Source of the DNA: Winogradskyella echinorum
Lineage (GTDB): Bacteria > Bacteroidota > Bacteroidia > Flavobacteriales > Flavobacteriaceae
Length of the DNA: 64,000 bases
NCBI RefSeq assembly: GCF_014297365.1
Contig: NZ_JACOQD010000001.1
Coordinates: forward strand, 186,001-250,000
Direction of reading: 5' to 3'
Shown: positions 60,970-64,000 of the stretch, piece after piece
Layout: every line of letters starts with the position of its first letter
Numbering within the stretch: the first letter of the stretch is position 1
Notes under the pieces: generated by a model
The model's database searches: none
Seen by the model: only the letters and a program-made list of their open reading frames with translations
What the model was told of the DNA's origin: nothing
Made by a program: the position numbers and the translations under genes

Positions 60970-61119
60970 TTAACTATCGGTTTCTAAAGACTTGATGGTT
61001 TTGTTGAATTTATCAATATCTTTAAAAAATTGACCTCCTATTTCCATAGCCAATCTATAATAGGGTAATATTATATTAGGAAAGCTCTTCTTCTTGTATG
61101 GATTTTCTTCGGCTTCCAT
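60970..61119 (-). CDS. Small hypothetical protein of 49 aa
   Basis: ATG 61119 is preceded by AAAAAGGATCAA, a good ribosome binding site for this group. The product begins MEAEENPYKKKSFPNIILPY and ends FKDIDKFNKTIKSLETDS; it is charged, helical and without signal peptide. It starts 21 bases after the stop of the HEPN-like gene on the same strand, so the two are probably a pair. No family recognised. Confidence 0.55.
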   Translation of the reverse strand: MEAEENPYKKKSFPNIILPYYRLAMEIGGQFFKDIDKFNKTIKSLETDS

Positions 61120-61140
61120 TTGATCCTTTTTAAAATCACC

Positions 61141-62133
61141 CTATTTAAGAAGTAAAATTGTTGCTCGACGCAAAGTTTTAGGATCTTGTTTCTCTCTTAT
61201 CATATCTACAAGGTTAAAGAAGTCCTTATCGTTTTTTACAATGTTCTCTTTGCTTTCATAACGTTTTAGCTGGTCGTCTATTTCTATTTCCTCGATACGA
61301 GCCATATTCATTTGGATATTACGTCCTGACCAGAATTTGTATTCTTCATCATACCAAATACCAGAGTCGTGAAGTTTACCATAAAGGCTTACAGAATCTT
61401 TTATTCTAAATCCCTTGAGTCCTTCATCTAAACCAATAATTGTTGCCTTACATGGGTTAGGGAAATAAGCGTCTACAATCTTGTCTTCATTATACCCATT
61501 CCACAAATCCCAATAGCACTTTTTAAAAGCATCAAATAATAGTATTACTGCTTCTACTTTGGGATAAAAGAATGATGGAATATCAAAAGACATTTTATTC
61601 ATCCCATCTACTAACATAGGTTCTGTATCGTGCATAACGTATTCATTCTCTTCTATAGAATAAGCTGAATGAAAAAATGAATTTCTGATTTCCTTAAAAT
61701 GAACAGTCTCGTAAAAGTTAATTAAACTTTGCTTCTCGGTATCTGCAAACAATTCCATTAAGAAATCTTGCTTTTCCCCTATACCTAATAGTCTTTCGTA
61801 TTTACGAGTTTTCCAAAAAAGATAAGAAGATCCTTTATACCCAAGCGTGATACGACAAAGGCTACCTATCATATTATAGAAATCACTGTTTTCAAAAAAT
61901 GTTGAATATAGCTGCAAACCCATTCTCGCTTTTTCCTTGCCTTCTAGTTCTCTGTATAACTTCGTATAAAAAGGGATAGCATCAAAAAATTCTAGTAAAT
62001 TGGAATTAAGGTTTTGTGAACTTATACCCTTATAGTTTATAAGCGTGAGTACGACATCGAACTCACTGGTTTCAATAGCTTGTTCAAATAATTGTTCAAT
62101 TTCTTTTACTGCGTGTAACATAATGGATTGCAA
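61141..62133 (-). CDS. Hypothetical protein with a HEPN-like RNase motif
   Basis: 330 aa, mostly helical. The segment FKEIRNSFFHSAYSI has Arg150-N-x3-His155, the Rx4-6H arrangement of HEPN ribonucleases, which are frequent in toxin and anti-phage systems. No other domain is recognised; C-terminal residues about 230-275 contain a beta-rich patch. The call rests on one short motif. It is divergent from the mksF-mksE operon and paired with the 49-aa protein gene. Confidence 0.5.
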   Translation of the reverse strand: MQSIMLHAVKEIEQLFEQAIETSEFDVVLTLINYKGISSQNLNSNLLEFFDAIPFYTKLYRELEGKEKARMGLQLYSTFFENSDFYNMIGSLCRITLGYKGSSYLFWKTRKYERLLGIGEKQDFLMELFADTEKQSLINFYETVHFKEIRNSFFHSAYSIEENEYVMHDTEPMLVDGMNKMSFDIPSFFYPKVEAVILLFDAFKKCYWDLWNGYNEDKIVDAYFPNPCKATIIGLDEGLKGFRIKDSVSLYGKLHDSGIWYDEEYKFWSGRNIQMNMARIEEIEIDDQLKRYESKENIVKNDKDFFNLVDMIREKQDPKTLRRATILLLK

Positions 62134-62253
62134 ATCTTAATGTCATAAGATAACAAGGAATACTATAATAATCTTAATTTTTATGCTTAGTCAGACGCCT
62201 ATCATAATGAATTTCTTTTAACTTAGTAAGCTTAAAATCATTAAAATTAACCA

Positions 62254-63633
62254 ATTATAGATTTCGATTTAACAGACATACACTCATCATACTCCAGCTT
62301 AATACCTAAAAAAGTTGAGGGCATAACGATTTATCTTTTACACAAAAAAGTTATTGAAAAGCAAATCGATAAACATTTTAGTTATAAAGAAATAGAGAGA
62401 TGTATAAAAGAAGCATCTGAGTTGGACTTAAAGGCTACACCTCATACGGATGCAATTGTAAATGGTTTACTAAAATACTATTTAGAACATCCCAGAGAGG
62501 AACGTTTTAAATACGCATTGACTGATTTTGCGCAAAAGTTTATAAAACTCATAGATAACAGGCTTTATAGTCCTTATGCTAAATTCCCCTTACGTGATAC
62601 ATTCAAAAAGCTTGCAGATTTCGAAGCTATTGAAATTATTACTATAGATGATTTTAATAGGTGGTACGAATTTAATTTTGAAGGAAACAGTGGCACCGTA
62701 ATCCTTGACCATTTAGAATCACTTAAAGACTATGTAAACAGAGCTATCGAAGAGCTTAATGCATATATTAACCAAGATGAGGACTCAGCGCTTGAAACAG
62801 CTGAAAATGTTTCAGTTTTATTTGAAAAAATCACAGCTAAAAGTGATGAAATAAAAGACACGTTGCTCATAAGTAATAGGCTAGACGAGGAAATAGAAAA
62901 AGTAGTCACTTATTTTCTTGAGAGGAAAAATAGCCTACCTGATTTTAAAACGAACGAACAACGCGAAACGCATAAAGTTTTTAAGGAAGACTATAATACG
63001 TCTGTATCGATAAAAAAGAAGGTAGATGAATTTTTTGTCGAAGTAGAATATAAATTAGGTCAGCTTTTAGATAGGTCTGCATATGCAAGTACGCAGCTAA
63101 TTACTGTTCAAGATAACTTTAAAAACAAATCTGTAATTAGAGTAAATTTAAAGCGATTTTTAAAATTCACATTGGAACAAGCAAGCTTTTCAAAAAAAGA
63201 AGGTGTCAAACTACCTGTGATATTCCCCATCAAGTCTATGGTAGCTGAGCGTTTTAAACACATTGGGCTTGAATATTACGAAGAATTTGGAATCCAAAAG
63301 AGCTATGTGATTAAGCCTCAGATCAATCAGAAACATCTGAACTCGCAGATGCTTAAACTTAATGAAGAATTAACTAGACAAGAAAATACTGCAAAATGGA
63401 TTAGTCATTTTAAAGAGCGTTTGCTTCAGAATGAAGAAATCGATTTTAGTAAACATTTTTATGATATCGCTGCAAAAGAGAAAGACTCCCTTATTGCACT
63501 TAAGGTGGGATTTGAACTTATAGCATTTGCGAGGCAAGATAATGAGTACAAAATTGAAATTGATAGAGAATTACCAGAGTCCTCAAAATCAGAAAATATA
63601 GCATTATGGAAGATGAAAATAATAAAAAGATAA
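62254..63633 (+). CDS. mksF: MksF-like kleisin subunit of a MukBEF/Wadjet-type SMC complex
   Basis: The continuous frame from 62251 to 63633 encodes a helical protein of about 459 aa with an N-terminal winged-helix-like part (IPKKVEGITIYLLHKKVIEKQIDKHFSYKEIE), a central coiled region and a C-terminal WHD-like end. There is no ATG or GTG before a TTG at 62422. Because similarity-like sequence (IDFDLTDIHSSYSSL) runs back to 62254, an ATT start there is suggested. The identification depends mainly on the overlapping downstream mksE-like gene. MksBEF complexes extrude DNA loops and, with a nuclease subunit, eliminate plasmids (Wadjet). Confidence 0.65.
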   Translation: MIDFDLTDIHSSYSSLIPKKVEGITIYLLHKKVIEKQIDKHFSYKEIERCIKEASELDLKATPHTDAIVNGLLKYYLEHPREERFKYALTDFAQKFIKLIDNRLYSPYAKFPLRDTFKKLADFEAIEIITIDDFNRWYEFNFEGNSGTVILDHLESLKDYVNRAIEELNAYINQDEDSALETAENVSVLFEKITAKSDEIKDTLLISNRLDEEIEKVVTYFLERKNSLPDFKTNEQRETHKVFKEDYNTSVSIKKKVDEFFVEVEYKLGQLLDRSAYASTQLITVQDNFKNKSVIRVNLKRFLKFTLEQASFSKKEGVKLPVIFPIKSMVAERFKHIGLEYYEEFGIQKSYVIKPQINQKHLNSQMLKLNEELTRQENTAKWISHFKERLLQNEEIDFSKHFYDIAAKEKDSLIALKVGFELIAFARQDNEYKIEIDRELPESSKSENIALWKMKIIKR

Positions 63634-64000
63634 AACACAATTTTACTTTTTTAGAAAATTCTGATGTACAAGAGCACTTTGCAGACTTAAACATAGAATT
63701 ACTCTCTGGAAGACACATACAGAAAGACCGTTTCTATCTATATAAATTACTTAAAGATTATTATAACGAGTTATCATTCTATTATGAAAAACTCTATGGT
63801 CTTGAGCTGATAATAGAAACCAGAGAGAATTCTAAATACTATTATGTTGACTATCCGGAAGATTCCAAAGGAGCACTTTCTCATACTTCTCGCCACAAAA
63901 AATTAACTCCAAAACAAACATTAGTAGGCATTATTTTACTCAATATGTATTACGAGAAATATTTTGAAAATAAAAAAGAAGTACGTTTCGTTGATATAAA
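63606..64000 (+). CDS. mksE: MksE-like (kite) subunit of the SMC complex, cut by the window edge
   Basis: ATG 63606 overlaps the end of the upstream gene by 28 bases. The visible 131 residues contain FADLNIELLSGRHIQKDRFYLYKLLKDYY and LTPKQTLVGIILLNMYYEKYFE. The first resembles the SGRHI...L...L stretch of MukE/MksE, a winged-helix dimer that binds the kleisin. It supports reading the operon as mksF-mksE-mksB, with the SMC ATPase and perhaps the nuclease gene beyond the edge. Confidence 0.75.
   Translation, partial: MEDENNKKIKHNFTFLENSDVQEHFADLNIELLSGRHIQKDRFYLYKLLKDYYNELSFYYEKLYGLELIIETRENSKYYYVDYPEDSKGALSHTSRHKKLTPKQTLVGIILLNMYYEKYFENKKEVRFVDI

Overview
The window is AT-rich chromosomal DNA from a Bacteroidota bacterium, most likely a marine-type member of Flavobacteriaceae. 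The evidence is: promoters with the Bacteroidota signature TTTG / TAnnTTTG; a secreted nuclease with a type IX secretion C-terminal sorting domain; a BlaI/BlaR1 pair whose M56 peptidase ends in a TonB-plug-like tail; glutamine synthetase III beside a eukaryote-like GS II; DUF3078 and other small outer-membrane barrels; and several LytS/LytTR two-component pairs. No rRNA, tRNA or CRISPR array was recognised.

Left part (1-20 kb), mostly core genome: a cut-off secreted protein gene, a candidate small RNA, a BtuF-like binding protein, pyrF, signal peptidase I and prfA on the minus strand; a small ABC exporter pair on the plus strand; then DUF3078, purM and outer-membrane barrel genes. GS III and GS II lie head to head around a long inverted repeat. 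A CaCA antiporter, a blaI-blaR1 operon with a tandem dyad operator, a modular endonuclease I and a two-repeat lipoprotein follow. The 811-base gap at 17.5-18.3 kb holds a compact unit: direct repeats, a promoter, a 16-codon ORF, a terminator, a hairpin and a 50-aa protein gene.

Middle part (20-43 kb), signalling and export: a class III adenylate cyclase, a class C beta-lactamase-fold hydrolase, an ABC/M1-aminopeptidase system, three sensor kinase/LytTR pairs within 16 kb, an ECF sigma factor with a membrane partner, further serine hydrolases and an XRE operon. Each LytTR pair lies next to 20- or 21-bp-spaced direct repeats in promoter regions. One such site recurs in front of the kinase itself and of two lipoproteins, one of them 15 kb away, which outlines a small regulon.

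Accessory part (43-56 kb): single-gene units, all on the minus strand (CPBP proteases, a metallo-beta-lactamase-fold lipoprotein, an auxiliary-looking TrpRS, DUF4386, esterases). Several are followed directly by a roughly 100-130-base repeat whose closing and internal stems covary between copies. This gene-plus-3'-structured-repeat layout resembles an integron-like cassette array, although no integrase is present in the window. A truncated copy of one esterase unit is fused into a broken zinc-ribbon gene at 35.5-35.9 kb. A near-identical 21-bp sequence at 20.2 and 60.9 kb brackets the whole 40.7-kb region.

Right end (58-64 kb): an acyltransferase, an ankyrin lipoprotein, a membrane-anchored AraC/TolB/TPR regulator with its own 20-bp direct repeats, a HEPN-like two-gene unit, and the start of an MksF-MksE (MukBEF/Wadjet-type SMC) operon that runs off the edge. 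mksF seems to lack a normal start codon.
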